A stretch of DNA of 64,000 nucleotides from Moesziomyces globuligerus (Eukaryota > Basidiomycota > Ustilaginomycetes > Ustilaginales > Ustilaginaceae): the NCBI GenBank assembly GCA_030849465.1, contig JARVLF010000020.1, forward strand, positions 62,001 through 126,000, in the 5' to 3' direction. The notes beneath the pieces are model-generated. The model ran no database searches. It had not been told where the DNA came from and worked only from the letters and a program-made list of their open reading frames with translations. Position numbers and translations under genes: made by a program. Below, piece by piece: positions 9,387 through 17,814 of the stretch (within the stretch, counting starts at the first letter, position 1; each line of letters opens with the position of its first letter).

Positions 9387-11039
9387 TTAGGTTCTGCGGG
9401 TGAGAGTGATTCGGGAGCCGTTTTTCTGTGGGAGGACGACCATGGACTGGTAGTCAGGGTCAGGGAATTTGGATTCCAACTTCCAGCTAAAGGTCCTGAC
9501 AAACGTAGCGATGACGACTCCAATCTGGAGGTATGCAAACTGTTCACCAATGCATCGATGACGTCCAGCTCCAAACGGAAGATAAGGACTATTGGCACCA
9601 GTGGAAATCATACCGAACCCAAAATCAGCCTGCTCCTCCCCACTATCCTGCATCGCTGCAGCCGTAACCTGATCCAACCACCGATGAGGATCAAAACTCT
9701 CGGCAGCCTTCCAAAGCTGTGGATCCACCTGCGACACACCGGGCGCAGCCATAATGTAGTGTCCCTTGGGAATCACATATCCTGCCTCACTCCTCCCTAC
9801 CCCGCCTACCCCACCCACCGGAGCAGCAAGCGTCGGAGGCACCGCAAGATCCGCCTTGACATAGCGCATGATCGAGTGCAAAGGCGGATGCAACCTCAGC
9901 GTCTCCTTTACCACCGCATCCAGCAAAGGCACCGACGTCTTTTGCGTCTCGTAGTCCAACTCTCGCAGCTTTCCATCCGACTCGCCGTAGACGCGCTGCT
10001 GCTCCTCCCACAGCTCCTCGATGATCTCGGGTCGACTAGCCAGACGCAGCAACGCCCACGAGCCCGTGGCCGACGACGTGTGCTGACCCGCCATGAGCAG
10101 CGCGATCATCATGTGCGCGATCTCGACGCCGCTGAGCTCGCGGCCGTTCTTGTACTTCTGCTCCATGAGCGCGGCGATCATGTCGTGCTCGTCCGACTCG
10201 CCGGCGTGTCCGGCGGCGCGGCGCTTGGCGACGATCTCCTGGTAGAAGTGCGACATCTTTTTCTGCGCGCGGTCGCGCTTAAAGTTGCTCGGCAGCGGCA
10301 GGTTGGGGATGACAAAGTTGATGGGCGTGAAGCCGGAATCGAGGTCGTGGTAGAGCTGCGCGAAGCTCTTGTCGAGCCCCTCGCGCACCTCCTTGCCCTG
10401 GAGCGTGCGGCTGGCGGTGAGGATGATGACCTCGGACATGGCCTGGAAGATGTCGACGCTGAACGACGCGTCGCCGCGCTGGAAGGGGGCGAAGCGCGAG
10501 TCGGTGCGCATGTACTCGGTGAGCTCGTCGACGATCTGCGGCACATAGACGCGGAAGTTGTCGATGCTGAGACCGACCTTGACGAACTTCTTCTGCTCCA
10601 TAAACACGGCGTTGGGCACGTCGTAGACGACCTCCTTGCCGAACACGGGCGTGGTGAGGTGGGTGTAGGCGTCTTCGGCGGTGACCTGCTGGTGCTTGGC
10701 GTTGAAGACGAGGTTGCTGCCCTTGGGACCGAGCGCGACGGTGATGCGACGGCCGAGGAGGACAAAGGTAAAGACGTCGCCGTACTTGGCGCGGCATTCG
10801 AAGAAGAACTTGTACGGGTCGATGCCGTAGTACACGGCCGAGCCGATGATGGGCACGTAGTGGAAGACGACGGGCGGGAGGTTCTTGGGCTTGGGCAGGA
10901 GGAGCTGCGAGGCGACGTTCAAGACCACGGCGAGCAGCGGCAGCGCGACGGCGAGCGAGAGCGCCTTGACGGACGCCGAGGCATCGGCCAGCGGCGTGAG
11001 CGCAAAGAGCTGCTGCAGCAGCGACTCGGAGACAGCCAT
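9387..11039 (-). CDS. ERG11: lanosterol/eburicol 14-alpha-demethylase CYP51 (azole target)
   Basis: 550 aa from the ATG at 11039; the open frame extends upstream to 11246 without family similarity. The N-terminal hydrophobic anchor (about 23-48) is followed by a complete P450: the CYP51 signature region AEDAYTHLTTPVFGKEVVYDVPN (121-143), the I-helix AGQHTSS (317-323), the K-helix ETLR (379-382) and the heme loop FGAGRHRCIG with Cys496. It removes the 14-alpha-methyl group of sterol precursors in the ER during ergosterol synthesis. Tyr125 and Tyr139, which correspond by motif alignment to Y118 and Y132 of Candida CYP51, are both tyrosine, so the best-known azole-resistance substitution is absent. 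A Gly/Val-rich insertion (about 405-418) precedes the conserved YVIPKGHY segment. Single exon. Confidence 0.95.
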   Translation of the reverse strand: MAVSESLLQQLFALTPLADASASVKALSLAVALPLLAVVLNVASQLLLPKPKNLPPVVFHYVPIIGSAVYYGIDPYKFFFECRAKYGDVFTFVLLGRRITVALGPKGSNLVFNAKHQQVTAEDAYTHLTTPVFGKEVVYDVPNAVFMEQKKFVKVGLSIDNFRVYVPQIVDELTEYMRTDSRFAPFQRGDASFSVDIFQAMSEVIILTASRTLQGKEVREGLDKSFAQLYHDLDSGFTPINFVIPNLPLPSNFKRDRAQKKMSHFYQEIVAKRRAAGHAGESDEHDMIAALMEQKYKNGRELSGVEIAHMMIALLMAGQHTSSATGSWALLRLASRPEIIEELWEEQQRVYGESDGKLRELDYETQKTSVPLLDAVVKETLRLHPPLHSIMRYVKADLAVPPTLAAPVGGVGGVGRSEAGYVIPKGHYIMAAPGVSQVDPQLWKAAESFDPHRWLDQVTAAAMQDSGEEQADFGFGMISTGANSPYLPFGAGRHRCIGEQFAYLQIGVVIATFVRTFSWKLESKFPDPDYQSMVVLPQKNGSRITLTRRT

Positions 11040-11654
11040 TGTTCTGCTTGACGGCGGGGATGATGGTGGCAGGAGTCGACCAAGCTGCCAAACGCGCGTG
11101 CTGCGCTCTCGGAAGAAACACACACGCACACGCACACGCACCGACACGCACCGACACGCAGCAGCCGCCAACGCCGAGCTTGTGATTTGTGATTCGAGAT
11201 TGGCAGTGCAGCGCGTGCTGTGCCAAAATCGTGTCACTTTGGCCATCCTTGCTTCCTTCCCTTGCTTGCTTGCTTCGCCAGCCAGCGCGTCAGTCCAACA
11301 CGCGCCAAGTCAGCGGCAGCAGCAGCAGCAGTAGCTGGGCCGAAAGCCTTTTTTTCCCAAAATTCCGGCTGCCTTTTTCTCGTTGGTTTTTAGGCGAGAA
11401 AAAAAGCTTCCTGGCCAGAAGAGAGAAAGAAGGATCGGCTTTCAACTTGCTTGGAATGGCCACCCAATCGGAAGCAACGAGATTTCACAGCCACACTTCG
11501 AATCGTACGGATCGGACCCAACCGCACGTCGAACGTCCACATCGGCGATCATCGTACTGTAGCATAGCATCTGGACATGACATTCTGGTGTAGACACTTC
11601 GAGGCGCAACTGAGGTACAAATACAGACAAGAATACGAGCCAACCAGAGAGCGG
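11040..11654. promoter_or_regulatory. upstream region of CYP51 and 3' flank of the NCS1 permease gene
   Basis: Holds a CACACG/CACCGACACG simple repeat (about 11118-11160) close to the CYP51 start and a CAG run near 11320. I could not find a clear sterol-regulatory element by eye. No gene seen. Confidence 0.45.
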
Positions 11655-13412
11655 TCACTTGTGAAGGTAGTATTCGGTCGAGAGGCTCTGGTGCTGAGCG
11701 GCGGCCGCCGACTTGTCGTCCGCCGAGCCCTTTTCGATGTCGCTCGTCGTCGCGCTCGCCACGCCGCCCGAAGCACCCTCGCTGCCCTCGAGCGCGCCAC
11801 CCTCCCACATGTCCGACTCCCACGACTCGGGCTCGAGGAAGTCGCGGTGGCCGCGCACCGACACGCCGCCCGCGACCGGGAACACCTCGCACAGCCCGAT
11901 GTACACCAGCGCCGAGACGAGGAAGCCGATCGGGTAGGCGAGGATGTACATGCGCTGCGCCGCCAGCGAGACGTCGGCTCCCAGCACGCCCGCAAAGCCC
12001 GCCACGGTCATCGCGATGCCCGCCACGTACGCCGCAAACGCGCGTGGGTTGACGCCGTGCCAGTAGTGGTACGTGTGCGGCTGCCCCGCGTCCTCCTTGC
12101 CCGAGCTCGCCGAAAACAGGCTCGGCACATCGAGCACGCCGCGTCGCACCACGTAGTAGTCGGCCAGCATCGTCCCGCTGATGCTCGAAAGGAAGAGCGA
12201 ATAGGCCGACAGATACGTCGCAAAGTTGTTGCTGTCCTTGAGCAGATTCCAGGGGCACATGGCAAAGCCCACCGCCGCCGCCACCAGACTGCCGCGACGG
12301 ATGTTGATGAAGCGCGGGCACGCTGCCGCCAGATCGTGGCCTGCAGACAGCGAGTTGGCGGCAATGTTGACGCCGATCTGTCCAATGATAAACGCAAACG
12401 CGATAAAGAAGACGCCCGCACGCGCGCCCGAGTTGTACGGATCCAGACGCAGCCTCTCGCCCAGCAGATCCACCGGGTTCCAGATGAGCTCGCCGTAGAT
12501 CACGTGCGAGCTCGAGGCGATGATGATGCCCAGGAACGACGTGATGCTAAACGTCAGCGGGATCGCAAGGATCTGCGACCACGTCACCGAGCGCTTGTCC
12601 TTGGCCATCCTCGAGATGTCGGGAATGTTGAGCACCAGCGTCGCCATGTTGCTGACGCACGACATGAGCGACGCTGCAAACTGCCATCCGAACGCCGACC
12701 CCTTGAGCGTAGCCGGCTGCTTGACGATCGGCCCCAGCCCCTTGGCATCCGCGATCGACCATGCAAAGAAGGCGATCGCCGCAATCGGCACAACGACGCT
12801 CTTGAAGTTGAAGAAGAAGCGGATCTTGGTCGGGTGGATGATCACCAGCGGCAGCGAGATGAGCGAGAACAGAAAGAAGCTCACAAAGTCCATCGTCGTG
12901 ATGCCCGCGCTCGCAGGCAGGTGGTTGGGCATGCGTGCGTAGCTCGGGAACATGGATCGCAGCACCAGCGTCACGCACTGCCCGCCGATGTACGCCTGTA
13001 CACCATACCAGATACAAGCCATTGCAGAACGGTTGACGATGGGCCAAATGGCTCCCCAGACGCCAAAGGTGCTGCGGGCGAGGATAGGGAACGAGACATG
13101 GTAGACGGCGCCGATCCTGGCCGTGGTGACAACGAGCAGCGCCACAGTGAAGTAACCCACGATGATCGCCGCCCATGCCTGCGACCACGTCAGGCCAGCA
13201 GAGACGGCGGTCGAGGCGATCATGAACGTGTTGAGGTTGAGGCCGTCCGAGATCCAGAAGGCGGCGAAGCTGACCCAGCCCCACGTGCGGCGCTCGGGCG
13301 GGACGGGGAGCAGGTCGGCGTTGCGCAGCATCGCATTGCCACGCGACTCGCCCGGGCGCCGCTCGGACCCCTTGATGGCTGCTGCACGGACAGCGCGCTT
13401 GACAAGCGACAT
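11655..13412 (-). CDS. NCS1-family nucleobase/allantoin-type permease
   Basis: 585 aa from the ATG at 13412, single exon. The sequence has about twelve hydrophobic segments with the NCS1 (nucleobase:cation symporter-1) signatures: NADLLPVPPERRTWGWVSFAAFW before and into TM1, the PILARSTFGVWGA segment, the WYGVQAYIGG segment and the NIAANSLSAGHDLAAACPRFINIRRG loop. It belongs to the Fur-type branch (uracil, uridine, allantoin, thiamine or nicotinamide-riboside carriers). The substrate cannot be assigned by eye. The cytoplasmic C-terminus is acidic and Ser-rich (EPESWESDMWEGG onwards), a usual place for endocytic control of such transporters. It lies upstream of CYP51 on the same strand with a 615-bp gap, with no functional link evident. 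Confidence 0.85.
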   Translation of the reverse strand: MSLVKRAVRAAAIKGSERRPGESRGNAMLRNADLLPVPPERRTWGWVSFAAFWISDGLNLNTFMIASTAVSAGLTWSQAWAAIIVGYFTVALLVVTTARIGAVYHVSFPILARSTFGVWGAIWPIVNRSAMACIWYGVQAYIGGQCVTLVLRSMFPSYARMPNHLPASAGITTMDFVSFFLFSLISLPLVIIHPTKIRFFFNFKSVVVPIAAIAFFAWSIADAKGLGPIVKQPATLKGSAFGWQFAASLMSCVSNMATLVLNIPDISRMAKDKRSVTWSQILAIPLTFSITSFLGIIIASSSHVIYGELIWNPVDLLGERLRLDPYNSGARAGVFFIAFAFIIGQIGVNIAANSLSAGHDLAAACPRFINIRRGSLVAAAVGFAMCPWNLLKDSNNFATYLSAYSLFLSSISGTMLADYYVVRRGVLDVPSLFSASSGKEDAGQPHTYHYWHGVNPRAFAAYVAGIAMTVAGFAGVLGADVSLAAQRMYILAYPIGFLVSALVYIGLCEVFPVAGGVSVRGHRDFLEPESWESDMWEGGALEGSEGASGGVASATTSDIEKGSADDKSAAAAQHQSLSTEYYLHK

Positions 13413-14601
13413 GGTTGTACTGCTGGAGGTCGAGTAGGGAAGGGGAATGTCGAGAGGGGTGTGGGTGTCGGGAGAGCGGAATGGCTGTCGAGATGGTTTG
13501 CTTAAGTATCTACTGATGGCTTGGGGAGGGAGCAGTCATGCATGCAGCCGAGTGCAGAGGCATGCAGGGCCGGCCTGGAGTGGATGAAGGCGTGGGCTGA
13601 TGACGATAGGCGAATGGGTCGTGCCAAGTGGCTACTGAATCACACGGGAAAAGCGCATCTATCCAGCAGAGGTGAAGGGCGAAAGCGACAAGGATCGATC
13701 GAGCCAAGACGAGACGAGCATGTCCGAAGTACCATGAGGCAAAAGTGCGGACCAAAGGGCGTCGGCAACTCGAGCGAGGGCCCGATGATAGTGGATTAAG
13801 CGCTAGGAGGCGAAGTACGACGAGCGCATGGTGTGCGGGGCAAGCGCCACAGCGGCGGCCGCCTCTCTAGAGAGCGAGGATACAGTAGATAGCGAGATAG
13901 ACAACGCAGGCGAAGCTCGACGTGGCTGTCTACAGTATTCAAGCCGCGAGTCAGGGCGCGGGCTCTGCAGCGCTAACTTGGCTTTGACATGTGCAAAGCT
14001 CAGGTCCATGCAAAGCGTCGTGAGTCGAGGACGAGCCGAGGGGAAGGGAGAGAGCGCCGAGGCCACGGGCGAGCGGAGGGCCAAGTTGCTTATCTCGAGC
14101 CAGTCGGCAGCACAAGGTGCGGCGACAGCACGCGGGGGGGGGGGGGAAGGCGGATTGCGCTGTGATTGGTTCGAATACGGAGACTGGACCGCGCAGAGAT
14201 AGCATGCGGCTCGCTCTCCACGCACGGCCGAGATTCCGTCTGCCCGCGCCTGCACCCCGCTTCACCCGCGCAGCCCTCACATCCATATCGAGTTGAGTGC
14301 TGCTGTCAATGCCGCTGTCAAACGCCGCCTTCATCTGCGAACGACCCACTCGAAGGGTGATAGCAAACTCGGCCGCTCTCTGACCCGTCGTTGTTACGCC
14401 CGCTTCGGCCCCGTTCGCACTGACGTCGTTATCGGCTTCGCTCCACACTCGCACTTGATCGGCCGGCATTGATCTAGCCGCCTCGGTCCTCACTGTCCAG
14501 GCCAGTATGCATGGTCGCAAACAAAAGCACGCCAGACAACAGCTTCCTAGACCACTCAAACGTTGCGACATTGCAGCTAAGGGTCCAAGCTAGAACTGCA
14601 T
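13413..14601. other. 1.2 kb intergenic region, no gene seen
   Basis: Upstream of the NCS1 permease and downstream of the 2-oxoadipate dioxygenase gene. It contains a G homopolymer of about 12 bases near 14139-14151. The open frames here are short and without recognisable motifs. Confidence 0.4.
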
Positions 14602-16374
14602 TCATGCGCCCTCGGTCTCGAGCTGGGTGAGCAGTGAAGTCCAATCGGTGTCGAGCTGAGCTGCGACGCTGCGCAGGCTCAGCGTCTGCTGCTCCGCGTA
14701 CAGCGCAAAGTAGTCGAGGATCGTGCCGCCCACGGCGGCCTCGAGCTTCTTCCTCGCTGCGGCCTCATCCATCTCCACCACCGTTTCCGATGATGCCGCC
14801 TCCTCGGCCGGGCTCGATGCGTCAGATGGTGTCGGAGCGGGAGCGGTTCGCTGGGGCAGGTTGCTCTGGAAAATGCCCGCGGCCGAAGCGGGGAGGAAGT
14901 CCTCGTACGTGATGGGCTCTGCAGCCAGCGCGCCCGCCTCGACCAGCTCTCCAAGCAGCGCACTGGCACTCTTGCTCTCGCTCGTCGCGCGGAAAGCAAT
15001 GCTCTTGGCCAGCTCGGCATCGCGGACGCTGTACATGAAGAAACCGAGCGCACCACGCAAGATGGCTTGCACATCATCGACGAATCCGTCGCGGAAGACA
15101 TCGGCAAGGATGCGCTGGCACTCGTCCGTTCCTACGTGGGACGTTGCTTCGGCCTCGACGAGCTTCTTGACGCGCGCGACGCGGGCCATGAGTTGGTCGT
15201 AGAGCCGGGCACCCTTTCGAGTGAGCGCCTGGCCTCTCGCCTCGATCTCGCCAAAGCGCGCCTTGTGCTGTCCGTGCTCGACGCGCTGGCTTGCGCCGAG
15301 GAAGCTGACGCGCTCCGAGAGGGCGTGGAAGCTGGTCTGGCGGAGGTAGATCGGATACGCGCGCGACGGAGGGCCCTCGACGACCTGCTTGGCATCGATG
15401 CCGCGCGCGATCATCGTGGCCTGCACCTCGTCAATGTCGAGCGTACGCGGCGTGAGGTGGTTGATGTGCGGACCGCGGAAGCTGACAATGTCGGCGACGA
15501 GCGGATGCGTGCGGCTCAGAAGCTGGTACTCGGCCAGCGATACGGGCGTGTCCGAGTGCCATGCAAAGATGTCGACGACCCGCTCGACGAATTCGATCGC
15601 CTCGATCCTCGACAGGCCCTCGAGCGTCATCTCGCCAGCTGCATCCTCACCGTCGCGCGAGGGGAGCGCCGCTTCTGCCTTGACCAGCAGCTCGACACAT
15701 CGGTCCGAGACGATCTGGCGACTGGCAAGCAGTCGCTGGGCGAGCTCGCGGGTCTCTGCGTCGGCGATGAGGTCCATGCGCAGCAAGCTGCAGAAGATGC
15801 GGAACGGATTGCGCACGAGGTTATCGGCTCCTACGGGGCGGAAGGCGGTGGCGTGGATGGGCAGGCCTGCGTCCTTCCAGAGGTCGTAGTATCCTACGGG
15901 AAGCATGCCGAAGATGCGAAAGATGCGCGCGAGCAGTGCGAGCTCCTGCTGCGTGCCGACGCGGATGGCGCCGTGGCGCTCGACGTTGAGGCGCGAGATC
16001 TCGTCGTCGCTCACCATGTCGGGGGAGCGGCGGATGCAGGCGGTGTTGACGGTGCGGATGATGTCGAGCAGATCGCCGTAGAGCGGCACCTCGCGCTGGT
16101 ACATGTTGGACATGGACGACGCCAGCAGTGCGCGCAGCTGCGTCGAGGTGACGCGCTTTGTACGTCGCGACGAGCTGGTGGAAGAGGACGAGGATGAGAC
16201 CTCGCTCGAGTCGGTCGCCGAGAGCGCCGGGAAGGCCTGCTGCTGCGAATGCACAAAGCTCGCCGTCGGGTTGAAGCCCGGAGGCGACTTGGACAGGCCA
16301 GCCGCGCTAGCGACCGCACCTGCCGCACCGGCCGCACCGGCAACGCTGGTGGCTGCCATCGTGTCGGTCTGCAT
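14602..16374 (-). CDS. DUF1338/HglS-type 2-oxoadipate dioxygenase/decarboxylase (lysine catabolism)
   Basis: 590 aa if translation starts at the ATG at 16374; an in-frame ATG at 16626 would add 84 low-complexity residues, and one at 16359 would remove five. The conserved core starts near residue 75 and contains NVERHGAIRVGT (H134, R138), the FRGPHINHLTPRTLDID block (H306) and RFGEIEARG (E376). Spacing matches the metal ligands His70, His226 and Glu294 and the catalytic Arg74 of the Pseudomonas putida HglS enzyme, as I recall them. That enzyme converts 2-oxoadipate to D-2-hydroxyglutarate with Fe(II) and O2. The N-terminal 70 residues are Ser/Ala-rich. The gene is divergent from an ALDH7 gene that makes the upstream metabolite 2-aminoadipate, which supports the assignment. 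No C-terminal peroxisomal signal is visible. Confidence 0.82.
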   Translation of the reverse strand: MQTDTMAATSVAGAAGAAGAVASAAGLSKSPPGFNPTASFVHSQQQAFPALSATDSSEVSSSSSSTSSSRRTKRVTSTQLRALLASSMSNMYQREVPLYGDLLDIIRTVNTACIRRSPDMVSDDEISRLNVERHGAIRVGTQQELALLARIFRIFGMLPVGYYDLWKDAGLPIHATAFRPVGADNLVRNPFRIFCSLLRMDLIADAETRELAQRLLASRQIVSDRCVELLVKAEAALPSRDGEDAAGEMTLEGLSRIEAIEFVERVVDIFAWHSDTPVSLAEYQLLSRTHPLVADIVSFRGPHINHLTPRTLDIDEVQATMIARGIDAKQVVEGPPSRAYPIYLRQTSFHALSERVSFLGASQRVEHGQHKARFGEIEARGQALTRKGARLYDQLMARVARVKKLVEAEATSHVGTDECQRILADVFRDGFVDDVQAILRGALGFFMYSVRDAELAKSIAFRATSESKSASALLGELVEAGALAAEPITYEDFLPASAAGIFQSNLPQRTAPAPTPSDASSPAEEAASSETVVEMDEAAARKKLEAAVGGTILDYFALYAEQQTLSLRSVAAQLDTDWTSLLTQLETEGA

Positions 16375-17163
16375 CTCAGTCGAGGAGAATCGGGCCTTGG
16401 GACTGCTCGATTTGCGTCGGCGACTGGGTCTCGGGAGGGTGCTGAGGTAGAGTTGGGCGACTGAGGGATGGACGTCGCAGCGCTCGCTGGTACGTCGGGG
16501 CAGGGAGGGGTGCGGGAGATCGAGATGCTCGAGCTGGTGGTGGTGCTGACGGGTTCGCGATGCACGCGGTGGGGAATCTGAGAGCGTCGAGGGCAGGAAG
16601 GTGTAGCGACCGGCAGATGTATACATAACAGGCAGCTGTACGCTCAGGCAACGGTGAGCGAGCACATTGGAGCTCGCGTTATCAAGGGTGCTCGGGCAGG
16701 TGGAAAGGGCTGGCTGGTTCAGGGGCTGGGGTTCACCTCGACGCGGTCAAGAGGGAGTGGACCATGATATACTCATACTGCTCGCAGCGCCGGGCTCACT
16801 GGACTCGCTAGAGCATGACAGAGAGCGCTGACATTGGGTGGTGCTCGGCAACTTGTCCGGTGGCATGATGCATTCGAGTGGACCTGCCTGACTCAGATAG
16901 GCGGGAGGTGGGCGCATCGGATCGGACGGTGCTCCCACGATAGCACACGCCAAAGAGGCGCAACAGCGGCGGTTGTGCGGTATTCGACGTGCGTGCACCC
17001 GAGCCAATGCGATGCGAGCGATGCGAGCGATGCGAACGGGCCGACTGCCCCGTGTGGTATCGCACCGAGGGCATCAACACGGGTCGACGAGCATCGAGCA
17101 TGCGTTGGCGGCTGATGATGCTCAGCTCGAGGCTGACAGCTCGAGGCTGAGGCTGACACGCTA

Positions 17164-17176
17164 CGGCGAAATGCCG
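17164..17176. promoter_or_regulatory. palindrome 1: CGGCGAAATGCCG
   Basis: CGG and CCG half-sites separated by seven bases, the architecture bound by many dimeric Zn2Cys6 factors. It is the first of three copies in the shared promoter. Confidence 0.5.
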
Positions 17177-17243
17177 AGTCGCAGTCTCTGAGTGCTGCCG
17201 AGCGCAGGACCGCCACGGCAGATGTGCGAGGCTGAGTCGAGTT

Positions 17244-17256
17244 CGGCAAAGTGCCG
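17244..17256. promoter_or_regulatory. palindrome 2: CGGCAAAGTGCCG
   Basis: Second CGG-N7-CCG copy. It begins exactly 80 bp after the first and has the same CGGC...TGCCG core. Confidence 0.5.
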
Positions 17257-17278
17257 AGGCTGCCAGCGCGCGAGATTT

Positions 17279-17291
17279 CGGCATTTTGCCG
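17279..17291. promoter_or_regulatory. palindrome 3: CGGCATTTTGCCG
   Basis: Third CGG-N7-CCG copy, starting 35 bp after the second. The flanking TTT/TAAA extend its AT-rich context. Confidence 0.5.
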
Positions 17292-17727
17292 TAAATGGCC
17301 GCCCTTCGGACTGTCACGCACTGCACTCGACCGCACTAAGTGATAGCACTTGATTTGTCTGCAGCGCATCACAGCATGCCGCAGCGGCCCCTGTTGGTGT
17401 GATATGCTGTTGCGCTGTAACGTGACCATCAGCATCAGCCCGCCACCAGCCGGCGTCGATGTGGAATGCACAGCGACGCTCGATCTGGAGCCTCGCCTCG
17501 CCTGGCGTGGATACCAGACCGGCTAGCTAGCCGTAACTTTCCCATTGGCCGCTCCGCTCGTGTCACTTTGCGCCTCCCTCCACTGTGATTGTTCCTTCGG
17601 CTGGCGGCGTAGACTGCTTGCTTGACCTGGACAGTGCCACGGATACCCGTCGTAGCCATGCTGTCCGTCATGCCCGTCGGTCGTCCTCTCGATGCGGCAC
17701 ACCCCGACCGAACAAGCGCTCGGACAC

Positions 17728-17735
17728 CATATAAG
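17728..17735 (+). promoter_or_regulatory. TATA-like element CATATAAG
   Basis: Located about 80 bp upstream of the ALDH7 ATG, a plausible core promoter distance in a fungus. Assigned by sequence resemblance only. Confidence 0.35.
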
Positions 17736-17814
17736 CCAAGTGGGTTGCGACGCGGCCTCGCGCCCTTTCCTTAGCTCCATCGTGCCCATACCCATCTAGC
17801 TCTAGCTGAACAAT

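Larger units (their letters stand above)
16375..17814. promoter_or_regulatory. shared divergent promoter of the two lysine-catabolism genes
   Basis: The spacer between the HglS-type and ALDH7 start codons. The first 250 bases may be coding if the upstream ATG at 16626 is used. The region carries three matched CGG-N7-CCG palindromes (17164-17291), tandem GCGATGCGA units (about 17007-17037), a direct repeat AGCTCGAGGCTGA (17124-17157) and a TATA-like CATATAAG about 80 bp before the ALDH7 start. No coding gene is recognisable. Confidence 0.6.

Noticed and set aside
14160..14185. tRNA B-box-like sequence GGTTCGAATAC
   Set aside because: No matching T-stem, A-box or acceptor stem at the right spacing.
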